DNA of 57,003 nucleotides from Bacteroidales bacterium (GTDB lineage: Bacteria > Bacteroidota > Bacteroidia > Bacteroidales > Bacteroidaceae): NCBI GenBank assembly GCA_024690405.1, contig JAILCU010000041.1, positions 1-57,003 of the forward strand, in the 5' to 3' direction. Shown in pieces: positions 17,144 to 27,276 of this stretch. A program made the translations under genes and the position numbers. The notes beneath the pieces are model-generated. The model ran no database searches. It saw nothing but the letters and a program-made list of their open reading frames with translations, and had not been told where the DNA came from. The first letter of the stretch is position 1. Each line of letters opens with the position of its first letter.

Positions 17144-17178
17144 AGTATTATCATCTATATCAGTCAAACAAGAGAAGC

Positions 17179-17649
17179 ATGAACAACGACGAACGATTTA
17201 TGCAGATGGCCATAGACCTGGCCTCTGAAAATGTGCAAAACAATGGTGGACCCTTTGGTGCTGTAATCGTAAGAGATGGTGAAGTGATTGCCACCGGCGT
17301 TAACCGTGTGACTGCAAACAACGACCCAACGGCCCATGCCGAAGTGAGTGCCATTCGTGCGGCCTGTGCCAAGTTGCAGACCTTCGACCTTCAAGGGTGC
17401 ACCATTTACACTTCTTGCGAGCCTTGTCCCATGTGCCTTGGAGCCATCTATTGGGCACGCATATCCCATGTCTTCTGCGGCTGCACTCAGCAGGATGCAG
17501 AGGACATTAACTTCAGCGATGCTTTTATCTATCGCGAATTGGAGAAACCCAATGCTGAACGTTACTTGTGTCAGCGCTTCATCATGCACTCTGAGGCTCT
17601 CGTGCCTTTCCGCGCATGGACCTTGAAAACGGATAAGACAGAATATTAA
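17179..17649 (+). CDS. guaD: Guanine deaminase, cytidine-deaminase fold (GuaD type)
   Basis: The 156-residue protein starts at the ATG at 17179 (MNNDERFMQMAIDLASENVQ), 35 bp after GH97. The zinc motif is DPTAHAEVSAIR (H53, E55) with CEPCPMC (C83, C86). The long shared strings GGPFGAVIVRDG, YTSCEPCPMCLGAIYWAR and the tail FRAWTLKTDKTEY match Bacillus GuaD much better than TadA, which lacks the KTEY-type swapped C-terminus. It converts guanine to xanthine and ammonia in purine salvage. It may be read through from the lyase-GH97 transcript, but no functional link is obvious. Confidence 0.87.
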   Translation: MNNDERFMQMAIDLASENVQNNGGPFGAVIVRDGEVIATGVNRVTANNDPTAHAEVSAIRAACAKLQTFDLQGCTIYTSCEPCPMCLGAIYWARISHVFCGCTQQDAEDINFSDAFIYRELEKPNAERYLCQRFIMHSEALVPFRAWTLKTDKTEY

Positions 17650-17944
17650 AACCCTCCCTGTCTCAATCCGTTCTGCCCTGGCCCTTTAGCGCTCATGTTA
17701 TATTAGCCAAACTGCAAGGCTGCTTGTTAACAACCTTGCCTGTCCATTGTCCCTGCATGGATGTAAGGAGTCCTTTGCTTGTTGGGAAGGTTGGCCTCGT
17801 GTTGTCCTGTTCAAGCATCGGGCTGATGTTTCTTATTGTGATGTTGAGCCGTGTGATGCTTTTGCTGTGCCTATAATCTTTTACCAATAATAGCTGACAC
17901 CCTAAATGTGTGAGGCCGTTTTTATTCTTTAATAATCTTTCAAA
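17650..17944. other. Intergenic region between convergent genes
   Basis: 295 bp separate the ends of guaD and murF-alr. The only structure is a weak imperfect hairpin around 17714-17739 (GCAAGG ... CCTTGC enclosing TTGTTAACAA) without a T-run. No ORF, promoter or RNA gene is supported. Confidence 0.5.
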
Positions 17945-20365
17945 CTAGTCCACATAGTACACGCGCTTGACGCGGGGCGATACGGAGGTGAGGATCTCGT
18001 AGGGGATGGTGCCGATGGCGTCGGCGAGGAGGGTGGGGGGCAGTTCGGGACCGAAGATGAGGGCGGTGTCGCCTTCGTGGCAGTCGATGTCGGTGACGTC
18101 AATCATACAGACATCCATGCAGATGTTGCCGACATAGGGGGCTCGCTGGCCGTTGACGAGGCAGTAGCCGTTGCCACAGCCGAGACGGCGGTTGAGGCCG
18201 TCGGCATACCCGATGGGCAGGGCTGCGATGCGGCTGTCGCGCGTGAGATGCCCGCGACGGCTGTAGCCGACGGTGTCGGTGGCCGGCACGTCGTGGATTT
18301 GCAGGATGGTGGTCTTGAGGGTGGAAATGGGGATGAGGGCGTCGTGCCCCTCGCGCTTGTGGCTCAGCGCTTCGTCCATGGGCTGGATGCCGTAGAGGCC
18401 GAGTCCGAGGCGCACCATCTCGCAGTGGCGTTCGGGGAAATGCTGGATGCCGGCGGAGTTGCAGATATGGCGCAGGATGGGGTGCGGGAAGGCCTCCTGC
18501 AACTGGGCGGATGCCGTGCGGAAGAGGTCCCACTGGTGCGCGGAGAAGGTGTCGAAGTCCTCGCTGTCGGAACCGACGAAATGCGTGAAGACGGAGCGCG
18601 GGATGAGGGCCTGCTGCGATTGCAGACGGGTGATGAGCGCCGGCAGGTCGCGGGTGGGGTCAAAGCCCAGGCGGTGCATGCCGGTGTCGAGTTTGAGATG
18701 GATGGGGAAGGACGTGATGCCTTCGCGACCGGCTGCGCGGACGAGGGCGTCGAGGAGCCGGAAACTGTAGACCTCAGGCTCGAGATGGTGCTCGAAGAGG
18801 GTGTGGAACGACGACATCTCGGGGTTCATCACCATGATGTTGGCGGTGATGCCCGCACGTCGCAGTTCGACGCCTTCGTCGGCGACGGCCACGGCGAGGT
18901 AGTCGACACGGTGGTCCTGCAGCGTCTTGGCCACCTCCACGGCACCGGCGCCATAGGCCGAGGCCTTGACCATGCACACCATCTTCGTCTCGGGGCGCAT
19001 GAAGGCGCGGTAGTAGTTGAGGTTGCTGACGACGGCGGAGAGGTTGACCTCGAGGATGGTCTCGTGGACCTTCTCGACGAGGGCGTCGGCGATGCGGTCG
19101 AAGCGGGCGAGGCGGGCGCCCTTGATCAGTACCACACGCTGGCGGAGTTGGGCGAAGAGCGGTGCCGCGAGGAAGGCGTCGACGGTGGGGAAGAGGTGCA
19201 CCTCGGCGATGGTGCATTGTTCCGGGTCGACATTCGCCATGCCGGCACTGACCTCCTGTCCGATGCCGATGAACTGGTCGATGCCGTATTCCTGTGAGAG
19301 GCGTGCCACCTGGGCGTAGAGTTCGGTGAGGGTGAGGCCCGTCTGCTTGATGTCGGAGAGGATGAGTGTGCGCTGCCGTCCGGAGGCATCGGGGCGCCGG
19401 CGCATGAAGTCGAGGGCTATCTCGAGGGAACCGAGGTCGCTGTTGCAGGCGTCGGTGATGACGGTGCAGCCGGCGCGACCCTCTTTCACCTCGAGGCGCA
19501 TGGCAACGGGTTCGAGGCGCTGGATGCGCTCGCGGATGACGTCCTCGCTCATGCCGAGCCAACGGCAGAGGCAGATGCAGTGGATGGCATCCTCGCGTCC
19601 GGCGGCATCCAGGAAGGGCACGTCGAAGTCGGCGGCGTGCCATCCGATGAGTTGGCCTTGGAAACCGCTGCGTGCGATGCACTCGGCAATCATCTCGTCG
19701 TCGGCGTTATATATAAGAACGCGCGCGTCGTGGAAGAGGCGGAGTTTCTCCATGCACTTCTCCTGGCGGCTGCCGAAGTTCTCGTCGTGGGCCGAGCCGA
19801 GGTGGCTGAGGATGCCGATGGTGGGCTGTATGATGCTCTCAAGGGCCTGCATCTCGCCGGGCTCGCTGATGCCCGCTTCGAAGAGGCCTATCTGGGTCTG
19901 CTCGTTGAGGCGCCATACGGAGAGGGGCACGCCGATTTGCGAATTCCAGGAGCGTGGCGAGCGCGTGACGTTGTAGTCGGGGGAGAGCAGTTGGTAGAGC
20001 CACTCCTTGACGATGGTCTTTCCGTTGGAACCGGTGATGCCCACGACGGGGCACGAGAATTCTTCGCGGTGGCGCTCGGCGAGGCGTTGCAGGGCCTTGA
20101 GGGGCGAGGGTACGCTGAGGTAGTTGGCGTCGGCCTCGGGGTGCTCAGGCACCTGGCTGACGACGAAGTTGCGCACGCCGCGGCGGTAGAGTTCGCCGAT
20201 GTAGCGGTGCCCGTCGTTCTTCTGGGTGCGGATGGCAAAGAACAGCGACTCTTCAGGGAAAATAAGCGAACGGCTGTCGGTGAGCAGCCAGTCGATATGG
20301 GTGTCGGCGGTGCCGTAGCGGTGGGCGCCGATGAGGGTGGTGATGGTGGAAATGGTGTAAGTCAT
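17945..20365 (-). CDS. murF-alr: Bifunctional MurF ligase / alanine racemase
   Basis: This 806-residue fusion is characteristic of Bacteroidetes. Residues 1 to about 440 are UDP-MurNAc-tripeptide:D-Ala-D-Ala ligase with ATP loop GITGSNGKT (109-117), TRSPRSWNSQIGVPLS, FEAGISEPGEM and DACNSD. From about 445 the fold-type III PLP racemase begins (ETILEVNLSAVVSNLNYYR). The PLP lysine is K467 in MVKASAYGAG (canonical KADAYG), followed by HLKLDTGMHRLGF, HICNSAGI, GLYGIQP and GYADGLNR. One polypeptide makes D-alanine and adds D-Ala-D-Ala to the peptidoglycan precursor. The coding sequence is markedly G/C-rich. It is transcribed toward guaD with no clear promoter in the repeat-bearing 170-bp gap upstream. 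Confidence 0.95.
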   Translation of the reverse strand: MTYTISTITTLIGAHRYGTADTHIDWLLTDSRSLIFPEESLFFAIRTQKNDGHRYIGELYRRGVRNFVVSQVPEHPEADANYLSVPSPLKALQRLAERHREEFSCPVVGITGSNGKTIVKEWLYQLLSPDYNVTRSPRSWNSQIGVPLSVWRLNEQTQIGLFEAGISEPGEMQALESIIQPTIGILSHLGSAHDENFGSRQEKCMEKLRLFHDARVLIYNADDEMIAECIARSGFQGQLIGWHAADFDVPFLDAAGREDAIHCICLCRWLGMSEDVIRERIQRLEPVAMRLEVKEGRAGCTVITDACNSDLGSLEIALDFMRRRPDASGRQRTLILSDIKQTGLTLTELYAQVARLSQEYGIDQFIGIGQEVSAGMANVDPEQCTIAEVHLFPTVDAFLAAPLFAQLRQRVVLIKGARLARFDRIADALVEKVHETILEVNLSAVVSNLNYYRAFMRPETKMVCMVKASAYGAGAVEVAKTLQDHRVDYLAVAVADEGVELRRAGITANIMVMNPEMSSFHTLFEHHLEPEVYSFRLLDALVRAAGREGITSFPIHLKLDTGMHRLGFDPTRDLPALITRLQSQQALIPRSVFTHFVGSDSEDFDTFSAHQWDLFRTASAQLQEAFPHPILRHICNSAGIQHFPERHCEMVRLGLGLYGIQPMDEALSHKREGHDALIPISTLKTTILQIHDVPATDTVGYSRRGHLTRDSRIAALPIGYADGLNRRLGCGNGYCLVNGQRAPYVGNICMDVCMIDVTDIDCHEGDTALIFGPELPPTLLADAIGTIPYEILTSVSPRVKRVYYVD

Positions 20366-20406
20366 GTATTTTATTTAATTCAGAATGCGGGAGTGGGTGA
20401 GGGAGG

Positions 20407-20442
20407 GGCCTGGGCGACGACGCCCAGGAATAGGACAGGCCT
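20407..20442. repeat. 36-bp palindromic element, copy 1
   Basis: The element starts GGCCTGGGCG and ends GGACAGGCCT. Its core CCTGGGCG-ACGA-CGCCCAGG is an 8-bp perfect hairpin. A copy differing at one position is at 36690-36725. In both places an array of 8-bp repeats lies close downstream. Confidence 0.85.
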
Positions 20443-20469
20443 CCGGTGAGGGGGGAGAGGGGCGGACCC

Positions 20470-20533
20470 AACTTGTCAACTCGTCAACTAAAGAAGCAAC
20501 TTGTCAACTTGTCCACTCGTCAACTTGTCAACC
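20470..20533. repeat. Tandem 8-bp array (CAACTTGT/CAACTCGT type)
   Basis: About eight units of CAACTTGT, CAACTCGT or variants are interrupted by an AAAGAAG spacer. The array touches the 3' end of the GSCFA gene. The units are the reverse complement of the GTTGACGA units at 37512 and 39737. Confidence 0.8.
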
Positions 20534-20535
20534 AA

Positions 20536-21456
20536 TCAGAGTTCGATTCGGTATTTGGCCATGAGGTCGAGCAACTGCTGCTGCGTCTGTTCGCGGAAGC
20601 GGAGGGCAGCAGGGGATTGCGGGTCCTCGGGACGGTGGGCGAGGGCCTTGCGGATGGGCTCGTAGTCGTAGAGATAGCGGCGCGTCTCGGTGTCGACACA
20701 GTGCTCCACGAAGCGCTCCCAGATGTAGTCGATGGCCTGGGGTGAGGGATGGAGGAGGTCGGGGCCGTAGAAACGGTAGTCGCGCAGTTCGTCGAGAACA
20801 ATCTCATAGGCCGGGAAATAGCAGACCTGGTCCGGACGGGTGCGCTGCACCTGCTCGATGGCCAGGATGAGGGTGGCTTTGGCAAGGCGGCTCTCGTGGA
20901 AACCGTACTTGGTGTAGCGGTAGGGCGAGACGGTGAAGACGACTTGCGCCCGTGGAAACAGGCTGCAGAACTGTTGGAGCGCATCGGTGCACTCCTCCAC
21001 GGAAAGCGAGCGCTCGCGGAATTCAGCCTGCGGACGCTTGTGGCAGTTGCCCACCAGCAACTGTGTGTCGACGCGCTCGTAGCAGCGGTTGGTGCCGAGA
21101 GTGAGGATGAGCGTGGTGGGGTTCCACTCCACCAATTTGCCTCGTGCCGAGAGGACCGCCGCGCGGCAGGCCTCGAGCGTGGACGCGTTGAAATGGCTGT
21201 CGGTGAGCCAGCAATGCCATCGCCCTTCCTCGTCGCAGAAGTAGAGGTCGTCGTCCATGGGATTGGCGGTGAGCACTTTCAGGATGCTGAGGGGATTGTA
21301 GAGCACGCCAAAGGGATTGACGAGTGCGGGCAGTCCGCTTTGGCGCATCTTGGAGCCGATGTATTCGGCGAAGCAGGAGCCGATGAATGCGACTCGGTTA
21401 TGGAGGCTCACGGGCTGCTTGAGAGATGGTATCTCGACGGTTGTAATCAGTTTCAT
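20536..21456 (-). CDS. GSCFA-domain protein (SGNH-hydrolase-like)
   Basis: The 306-residue protein starts at the ATG at 21456 ([20 protein letters not shown]), 5 bp after a promoter element; a longer frame upstream would precede that promoter. The defining motif [12 protein letters not shown] follows RVAFI, with NPFGVLYNP and the block [38 protein letters not shown] is typical of the family, where the histidine could serve an SGNH-like active site. There is no signal peptide. The family is common next to cell-wall genes in Bacteroidetes, and here it precedes murF-alr on the same strand. The biochemical function is not established. Confidence 0.88.
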   Translation of the reverse strand: MKLITTVEIPSLKQPVSLHNRVAFIGSCFAEYIGSKMRQSGLPALVNPFGVLYNPLSILKVLTANPMDDDLYFCDEEGRWHCWLTDSHFNASTLEACRAAVLSARGKLVEWNPTTLILTLGTNRCYERVDTQLLVGNCHKRPQAEFRERSLSVEECTDALQQFCSLFPRAQVVFTVSPYRYTKYGFHESRLAKATLILAIEQVQRTRPDQVCYFPAYEIVLDELRDYRFYGPDLLHPSPQAIDYIWERFVEHCVDTETRRYLYDYEPIRKALAHRPEDPQSPAALRFREQTQQQLLDLMAKYRIEL

Positions 21457-21460
21457 GGTA

Positions 21461-21468
21461 CAAAAGTA
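21461..21468 (-). promoter_or_regulatory. -7 element of the GSCFA gene
   Basis: The minus strand reads TACTTTTG (TAnnTTTG). The start codon lies only about 5 nt away, so the transcript would be nearly leaderless, or the true start is slightly downstream. Confidence 0.5.
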
Positions 21469-21511
21469 ATTCTTTTTGGGGTGAAAATGCACGTATAAGC
21501 CAAAAAATTGT

Positions 21512-21519
21512 TACTTTTG
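21512..21519 (+). promoter_or_regulatory. -7 element of dxs
   Basis: TACTTTTG lies 17 bp before the dxs ATG. The 80-bp divergent intergenic region also holds the GSCFA promoter. Confidence 0.55.
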
Positions 21520-21536
21520 CCCCGAAATTCTATCGA

Positions 21537-23438
21537 ATGGACGAAATAAACCATACCGAATATCCTCTTTTGGAGCGAATACCGCAGCCCGCGTACCTTC
21601 GTCAGTTGCCTTTGGAGCAACTGCCCGAGGTGTGCCGCGAGTTGCGTCAAGATATCATCCGGGAACTGTCGGACAACCCCGGCCATTTCTCCTCGAGCCT
21701 GGGCGTGGTGGAACTGACGGTGGCCCTGCACTACGTGTACAACACCCCCTACGACCGCATCGTGTGGGACGTGGGTCATCAGGCCTACGGACACAAAATC
21801 CTGACGGGCCGCCGCGAAGCCTTCCGCACCAACCGCCATCTGGGCGGACTCAAGCCGTTCCCCTCGCCCGAGGAGAGCGAGTACGACGCCTTCACGGCAG
21901 GGCACGCCTCCAACAGCATCAGTGCGGCGCTGGGCATGGCCCTCGCTGCCAAGGCCAAGCACGAAACCGACCGCCACGTGGTGGCCGTGATTGGCGACGG
22001 TGCGATGAGCGGCGGACTGGCCTTCGAGGGGCTGAACAATGCGGCGAATACGCCCAACGACGTGCTCATCATCCTGAACGACAACAATATGAGCATCGAC
22101 CGCAGCGTGGGCGGCATGAAGAACCTGCTGCACCAACTGCAGACCAACCCCACGTACAACCGGCTCCGCTACAAGGCATCGCGCCAACTGCTCTCGTGGG
22201 GATGGTTGAGCGAGGAGCGCAAGCGCAGCATCCTGCGCTTCAACAACTCCCTGAAGAGCCTGATCAATCGCCAGCAGAACGTGTTCGAGGGTATGGACGT
22301 CCGCTACTTCGGGCCCACGGACGGGCACGACGTGATAGAACTCGTCAAGACCCTGCGCATCATCAAGAACATGCAGGGGCCCAAGTTGCTGCACATACAT
22401 ACTATAAAAGGTAAGGGTTTCGAACCCGCGGAGAAGGGCGGCGCCCTCTGGCACGCGCCCGGCAAGTTCAACCCCGAGACCGGCGAGATCATCCGCAGCG
22501 ACGAGAAAGGCCTGCCGCCGAAGTTCCAGGACGTGTTCGGTCACACCCTGCTGGAACTGGCACAGCAGAACGAACGCATCGTGGGCGTGACACCGGCGAT
22601 GCCCACGGGTTGCTCGATGAACATCATGATGGAGGCGATGCCCGACCGAGCCTACGACGTCGGCATAGCCGAGGGCCACGCCGTGACCTTCTCAGCCGGC
22701 ATGGCAAAGGACGGCCTGCAGCCCTTCTGCAATATCTACTCCTCGTTTGCCCAGCGCGCTTACGACAACCTCATACACGACGTGTGCATCTCGCGGCTGA
22801 ACGTGGTGCTGTGCCTCGACCGTGCCGGCCTGGTCGGCGAGGACGGCCCTACCCATCACGGCGCCTTCGACCTTGCCTACTTGCGCCCAATCCCCAACCT
22901 GACCATCGCCTCGCCGATGGACGAGCACGAGTTGCGCCATCTGATGTACACGGCCCAGTTGCCTGACCGCGGGCCCTTCGTAATCCGCTATCCGCGCGGC
23001 CGGGGTTCGTGCCCCGAATGGCGCTGCCCGATGAAGGAGATACCCATAGGGCGCGGTCGCAAACTGAAGGATGGCAAGGACGTGGCTCTGCTCACCATCG
23101 GTCCGATCGGCGTCTTGGGGGCCGAAGCCATCCGCCAGGCCGAGGCGGCTCACCCGGGTCTCACGGTCGCACACTATGACATGCGCTTCCTCAAGCCCTT
23201 GGACGAGCGCCTGCTCACGGAGGTGGCTACCCACTATCGCCGCATCGTCACGCTGGAAGATGGCGTGCGAACAGGCGGGATGGGTTCGGCCGTGCTGGAG
23301 TGGCTCTCGGACCATGGTATGGCAGTACCTGTGATGCGGTTGGGGCTGCCCGACCAATTCGTAGAGCACGGCCCGTGCAAAGATTTATACCGCCTCTGCG
23401 GCATTGACGTGGAACATATCAAGAAAAGCCTACTATGA
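21537..23438 (+). CDS. dxs: 1-deoxy-D-xylulose-5-phosphate synthase
   Basis: The 633-residue protein covers the full family length. The thiamine-diphosphate site is [17 protein letters not shown] ... NDNNMSID. Other motifs are [15 protein letters not shown] near the N-terminus, [12 protein letters not shown], the transketolase-type glutamate region [17 protein letters not shown] and IRYPRGRG. It condenses pyruvate and glyceraldehyde 3-phosphate into DXP, the first step of the non-mevalonate isoprenoid pathway. The stop overlaps the trkA start by 4 bp (ATGA), so the two are translationally coupled. Confidence 0.96.
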   Translation: MDEINHTEYPLLERIPQPAYLRQLPLEQLPEVCRELRQDIIRELSDNPGHFSSSLGVVELTVALHYVYNTPYDRIVWDVGHQAYGHKILTGRREAFRTNRHLGGLKPFPSPEESEYDAFTAGHASNSISAALGMALAAKAKHETDRHVVAVIGDGAMSGGLAFEGLNNAANTPNDVLIILNDNNMSIDRSVGGMKNLLHQLQTNPTYNRLRYKASRQLLSWGWLSEERKRSILRFNNSLKSLINRQQNVFEGMDVRYFGPTDGHDVIELVKTLRIIKNMQGPKLLHIHTIKGKGFEPAEKGGALWHAPGKFNPETGEIIRSDEKGLPPKFQDVFGHTLLELAQQNERIVGVTPAMPTGCSMNIMMEAMPDRAYDVGIAEGHAVTFSAGMAKDGLQPFCNIYSSFAQRAYDNLIHDVCISRLNVVLCLDRAGLVGEDGPTHHGAFDLAYLRPIPNLTIASPMDEHELRHLMYTAQLPDRGPFVIRYPRGRGSCPEWRCPMKEIPIGRGRKLKDGKDVALLTIGPIGVLGAEAIRQAEAAHPGLTVAHYDMRFLKPLDERLLTEVATHYRRIVTLEDGVRTGGMGSAVLEWLSDHGMAVPVMRLGLPDQFVEHGPCKDLYRLCGIDVEHIKKSLL

Positions 23439-24814
23439 AAATTATCATTGCCGGAGCCGGCGCCGTAGGCAGTCACCTGGCTGCCCTGCTGACCAAAGAG
23501 AATCACGATATCGTGCTTATCGACCCCGACGAGCAGAAGATGGCTGATGCCGTGGAAGGACTGGACTTGATGACGATGTGCGTCTCGCCTACCAGTATCA
23601 GCGGACTTAAGGAAGCTGGTACGCCACAGGCCGACCTCTTCATCGCCGTGACGCCCTCGGAGACGAAGAATCTGACGTGCTGCATGCTGGCCAACAGCCT
23701 CGGCGCGAAAAAGACTGTTGCACGTATCGACAACGGCGAATACATGGAGCCCAAGAACCGCGATTTCTTCACCTCGATGGGAATCGGTTCGCTCATCTAT
23801 CCCGAGGCACTGGCAGCCCAGGAGATAGCGGATGGCGTGCGCCGTTCGTGGGTGCGGCAATGGTGGGAAGTGGACAAGGGCGCGCTCATCATCCTCGGCA
23901 TCAAACTGCGCGAGGAAGCTGGCAAACTCTTCGGTCAACCGTTGAAAGACCTGTGTCCGCCCGACTCGCCCTATCACATCGTAGCCATCAAGCGCGACGA
24001 AGACACCATCATCCCCGGCGGTTTTGACCAACTGAAGTTGGGGGATATCGCTTACTTCATGACGACCAAGTTGTTCGTGCCCAACATACGGGAACTGGTG
24101 GGCAAGGAGAATTACCCCGACGTGCGCAAGGTGATGATCATGGGTGGCGGTAGGATTGCCGTGCAGACTTGTCACCGTCTGCCCGATTTTATGGACGTGA
24201 AAATCATAGAACACGATATCGACCGCTGTCGTGCGCTCAACGAACTGCTCGACAATGACAATGTGCTGGTCATCAACGGAGACGGCCGCGACACGCAGTT
24301 GCTGCAAGAAGAAGGCATACGGCAGACGCAGGCCTTCTGTGCGCTCACGCCGGACACCGAGACCAACATCCTGGCGTGCCTTGCCGCGAAGCGGATGGGC
24401 GTGCGCAAGACCGTGGCAATGGTGGAAAACACCGACTACATCACGATGGCCGAGAAACTGGACATCGGCACCATCATCAACAAGAAAGCCATCGCCGCCA
24501 GCCATATCTATCAGATGATGCTCGACTCCGACGTGGCCAGCGTCAAGAGTCTGACCATCGCCGACGCCGACGTGGCCGAATTCGACGTGGTGGAAGGATC
24601 GCCAGTGACCCGCAAGCCCGTGATGAAACTGGGCATCCCCAAAGGCATCACCATTGGCGGTCTGGTGCGCAACGGCGAGGGCATCCTCGTCAACGGCCGC
24701 ACCGAGATTCAGCCCGGCGACCGCGTCGTGGTGTTCTCGCGTACCGCCCTCTTCAAGGAACTCGACCGCTTCTTCAAGAAACCCGATGGCGGGTTGTTTG
24801 CGATATTCCACTGA
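23435..24814 (+). CDS. trkA: Trk potassium-uptake regulatory protein TrkA
   Basis: The 459-residue soluble protein is built of two tandem RCK units. Each starts with a Rossmann NAD-binding loop: [13 protein letters not shown] at residues 7-19 and [17 protein letters not shown] near 235. Each Rossmann domain is followed by a TrkA_C domain; [10 protein letters not shown] and [12 protein letters not shown] are the ends of the two units. It binds nucleotides and gates the TrkH/TrkG channel at the inner membrane. trkH is not adjacent in this window: the next gene is a TonB receptor after a repeat-rich gap. Confidence 0.93.
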   Translation: MKIIIAGAGAVGSHLAALLTKENHDIVLIDPDEQKMADAVEGLDLMTMCVSPTSISGLKEAGTPQADLFIAVTPSETKNLTCCMLANSLGAKKTVARIDNGEYMEPKNRDFFTSMGIGSLIYPEALAAQEIADGVRRSWVRQWWEVDKGALIILGIKLREEAGKLFGQPLKDLCPPDSPYHIVAIKRDEDTIIPGGFDQLKLGDIAYFMTTKLFVPNIRELVGKENYPDVRKVMIMGGGRIAVQTCHRLPDFMDVKIIEHDIDRCRALNELLDNDNVLVINGDGRDTQLLQEEGIRQTQAFCALTPDTETNILACLAAKRMGVRKTVAMVENTDYITMAEKLDIGTIINKKAIAASHIYQMMLDSDVASVKSLTIADADVAEFDVVEGSPVTRKPVMKLGIPKGITIGGLVRNGEGILVNGRTEIQPGDRVVVFSRTALFKELDRFFKKPDGGLFAIFH

Positions 24815-24816
24815 AA

Positions 24817-24900
24817 CCTGGAACTTGGAACCTGAAACTTGCAACTTGCAACCTGAAACTTGGAACTTGAAACTTGAAACTTAAAACTTGCAACTTGGAA
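24817..24900. repeat. Tandem 7-bp array (CTTGAAA type), 12 units
   Basis: Twelve consecutive 7-mers of the form CYTGNAA (for example CTTGAAA, CTTGCAA, CCTGAAA) start 2 bp after the trkA stop codon. One unit is CTTAAAA. The register is unbroken. Confidence 0.85.
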
Positions 24901-24944
24901 AGATTCTTCTGACTTGCCAACGCTCTAAGGTGCACCGACCGGAA

Positions 24945-24968
24945 AGCGTCACAGCGTCACAGCGTCAC
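24945..24968. repeat. Three tandem AGCGTCAC units
   Basis: Three exact copies of the 8-mer AGCGTCAC lie in the 334-bp gap between trkA and the TonB receptor. Confidence 0.8.
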
Positions 24969-25054
24969 AATAAGAAAATTCAACTCGATTGAGGGAGCCT
25001 TAAATCAAAGCATTCCGTATTCAGTCATCGGCCATCTATGCATGGCCCCCTTCA

Positions 25055-25142
25055 TTAACCATTCATTCATTCATCACTTCATTAACCATTCATTCATTAA
25101 CCATTTTATCAACCCTTTATTTTAATCAACCCTTTTATTCAT
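25055..25142. repeat. A/T-rich ATTAACC/ATTCATTC repeats upstream of the TonB receptor
   Basis: Degenerate copies of ATTAACCATTCATTC and related TTTATTTTAATCAACCC strings fill the last 90 bp before the receptor gene. No TAnnTTTG element is evident, so the promoter is unknown. The rest of the 24815-25148 gap shows no gene. Confidence 0.6.
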
Positions 25143-25148
25143 TTGTTT

Positions 25149-27191
25149 ATGTTTAAACAAGCAAAAAAACTCAGAGGTGCCGTCACCTTCCGCCATTTCA
25201 CGCGCGGAGGCTACAGCGCTTTTGCCAGTCTGCACCGCGAAGTGCGCATCGGCGTGCTCTCGGTGGGTATGCTGGCGAGCGTGAACCTGCCGAAGGTGGA
25301 AGCCGCCCAGCCCACGATGGACGCGGACGTTGAGGCCGAAGCTGACGAACACGAACTCGCGGAGGTGAGCGTGGCTGGCACCATGTCGGCGCTGACGGCC
25401 CTGCAGTCAGCACGTATCGTTGGCGTAATCACGCGTCAACAAATCGAGGCCTCGGCGGCGCAAAGCGTCAACGACCTCTTGAAATTAGCCGTCGGCGTGG
25501 ATGTCCGGCAGCGCGGCGGCTTTGGTATTCAGACGGACATCAGTATCAATGGCGGCACGTTCGACCAAATCACACTTCTACTGAACGGCGTCAACATCAG
25601 TTCCCCCCACACAGGTCACCTGGCCGCAGACTTCCCCGTGAGTCTGGCTGATATCGAACGCATCGAAGTGCTCGAGGGCGCTGCCTCGCGCGTCTATGGC
25701 GCCTCGGCCTTTGGCGGAGCCATCAACATCGTGACGAAAACCGACGACAAGGCGAATGTGGAAGCGGGCGCGCAGGGCGGCAGTTACGGCACGTTCGGCG
25801 CCGATGTCCGCGGGGCCTTGAAGTGGGGGTCGCTCTCGGCTACGTACCAGCGCTCCGACGGTGCCACCGTCAATTCCGACTTCTCGCGCGGCAATGTCTA
25901 TCTGCAGGGGCGCTATGATACCGACGACTATGTCCTCAACTGTCAGGCAGGATATAGCCAGAAATCGTACGGCGCCAACACGTTCTACAGCGCCGCCTAT
26001 CCCAACCAATACGAGCGCAACACCCGTTACCTCGTCAGCGCCGGCGTCCAGAACAAGGGACGCGTGCGGTTGCACCCCGAGGTCTACTGGAACCGCCTTG
26101 TAGACAACTTCGAACTCATCCGTGGCACCACCACGGGCGAGAACTTCCACCGCTCCGATGTCTATGGCGCCCGTGTGACGGCCGACGTGCGCTGGTGTCT
26201 GGGGAAGACGGCCCTTGGCGCCGAGGTGCGCGAGGAAGGCATTTACAGCACGTCGCTGGGGCTGCCCATACACGGCACGCTCCGCCACCAACCGCCCCAC
26301 GAGGACATCTACTACAGCCGTCACGACAGTCGCACCAACCTCTCATTCAACCTTGAACACAATATCCTGCTCCCGCATTTCACGGCGAGCATCGGCGTGC
26401 TGGCCAACCGCAATACCCGTTTCGACCATCACTTGCGCTTTTACCCCGGCGTGGACCTGGCTTACACGCCCGCTGCGCATTGGCGTCTGTTCGCCTCGTA
26501 TAACAAAGGATTCCGCCTGCCCACCTTCACCGACCTCTATTACAAGAGCCCTACGCACGAAGGCAACCAGGGAATGAAGGCCGAGGAGAGCCACAGCGTC
26601 CAGGTGGGGACCACTTACCGCACACCCGTCGCCGAGGCTACGGCCAAGGTCTTCTACCACCGCGGCTCCGACCTCATCGACTGGGTGATGTATGATGCCG
26701 GCGACGTCTTCCACAGCGCCAATTTCGACCTCGACAACTGGGGCGCACAACTCCAGGGCGCATTGAATTTCACGGAGGTGTTCCACCGGCAGGATGCTTA
26801 CCTGCAGCGGCTCACGCTGGGCTACACCTACCTGCATCAGCACCGCCGCGACGACACGCCCGTCTACAAGTCGAACTACGCGATGGAGTACCTGCGCCAC
26901 AAGTTCGTGGCCACGCTGGACCACCGCATCGTCTCGCGCCTGTCGGCCTCGTGGAGTGTGCGCTGGCAGGACCGCGAAGGCAGTTACATCCTCTATAGCG
27001 ACGCCAAGTCCACAGGCGAATTGAAGGCTTACTCGCCCTATGCCACGCTCGACGTCAAGGTGCGCTGGACAGACCGCCACTATGAACTCTGGGCCGAGGC
27101 TACCAACCTCACCAATCACCGCTACTACGACCTCGGGAACATCCCCCAACCCGGCATCGTAGTCCTCGCGGGAGCACGTATTCGCTTCTAA
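25149..27191 (+). CDS. TonB-dependent outer-membrane receptor (BtuB/CirA-like)
   Basis: The 680-residue protein starts at the ATG at 25149 (MFKQAKKLRGAVTFRHFTRG). An in-frame TTG 6 bp upstream is a less likely start. The N-terminus GGYSAFASLHREVRIGVLSV followed by a short hydrophobic stretch is the long export leader seen on many Prevotella/Bacteroides TonB receptors. The plug contains VNDLLKLAVGVDVRQRG, GGTFDQITLLLNGVNIS, DIERIEVLEGAASRVYGASA and GGAINIVTK. The barrel ends in the aromatic GIVVLAGARIRF. The size is that of small-ligand receptors, not SusC (about 1000 residues), and no SusD neighbour exists. Cobalamin, heme or siderophore are possible ligands. The cytoplasmic neighbours do not identify it. 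Confidence 0.9.
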   Translation: MFKQAKKLRGAVTFRHFTRGGYSAFASLHREVRIGVLSVGMLASVNLPKVEAAQPTMDADVEAEADEHELAEVSVAGTMSALTALQSARIVGVITRQQIEASAAQSVNDLLKLAVGVDVRQRGGFGIQTDISINGGTFDQITLLLNGVNISSPHTGHLAADFPVSLADIERIEVLEGAASRVYGASAFGGAINIVTKTDDKANVEAGAQGGSYGTFGADVRGALKWGSLSATYQRSDGATVNSDFSRGNVYLQGRYDTDDYVLNCQAGYSQKSYGANTFYSAAYPNQYERNTRYLVSAGVQNKGRVRLHPEVYWNRLVDNFELIRGTTTGENFHRSDVYGARVTADVRWCLGKTALGAEVREEGIYSTSLGLPIHGTLRHQPPHEDIYYSRHDSRTNLSFNLEHNILLPHFTASIGVLANRNTRFDHHLRFYPGVDLAYTPAAHWRLFASYNKGFRLPTFTDLYYKSPTHEGNQGMKAEESHSVQVGTTYRTPVAEATAKVFYHRGSDLIDWVMYDAGDVFHSANFDLDNWGAQLQGALNFTEVFHRQDAYLQRLTLGYTYLHQHRRDDTPVYKSNYAMEYLRHKFVATLDHRIVSRLSASWSVRWQDREGSYILYSDAKSTGELKAYSPYATLDVKVRWTDRHYELWAEATNLTNHRYYDLGNIPQPGIVVLAGARIRF

Positions 27192-27260
27192 AGAACACAT
27201 TTCCCGAGATAAAGGATAAAATATTTGCATAAAATTCCCTTTGGACTCGCAAATTATTAC

Positions 27261-27268
27261 TACCTTTG
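27261..27268 (+). promoter_or_regulatory. -7 element of the amidase-MCE operon
   Basis: TACCTTTG lies 8 bp before the ATG at 27277, so the leader would be very short. A TTTG is present at 27240 but the spacing is shorter than usual. Confidence 0.5.
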
Positions 27269-27276
27269 CCCGCGAA

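Noticed and set aside
15737-17167. 476-codon open frame on the minus strand opposite GH97
   Set aside because: It is a mirror of the G/C-rich GH97 gene: no family motifs, no promoter, unnatural amino-acid composition.
18077-19297. 406-codon plus-strand frame opposite murF-alr
   Set aside because: The protein is dominated by Val, Asp, Gly and Glu as expected from the complement of a G/C-rich gene, while murF-alr on the other strand is unmistakable.
21453-22679. 408-codon minus-strand frame opposite dxs
   Set aside because: Shadow of dxs without recognisable domains.
23435-24814. Two-gene Trk system
   Set aside because: No trkH is adjacent; only TrkA is present in this window.
25149-27191. 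SusC-type receptor of a polysaccharide utilisation locus
   Set aside because: At 680 residues it is too short for SusC and there is no SusD gene next to it.
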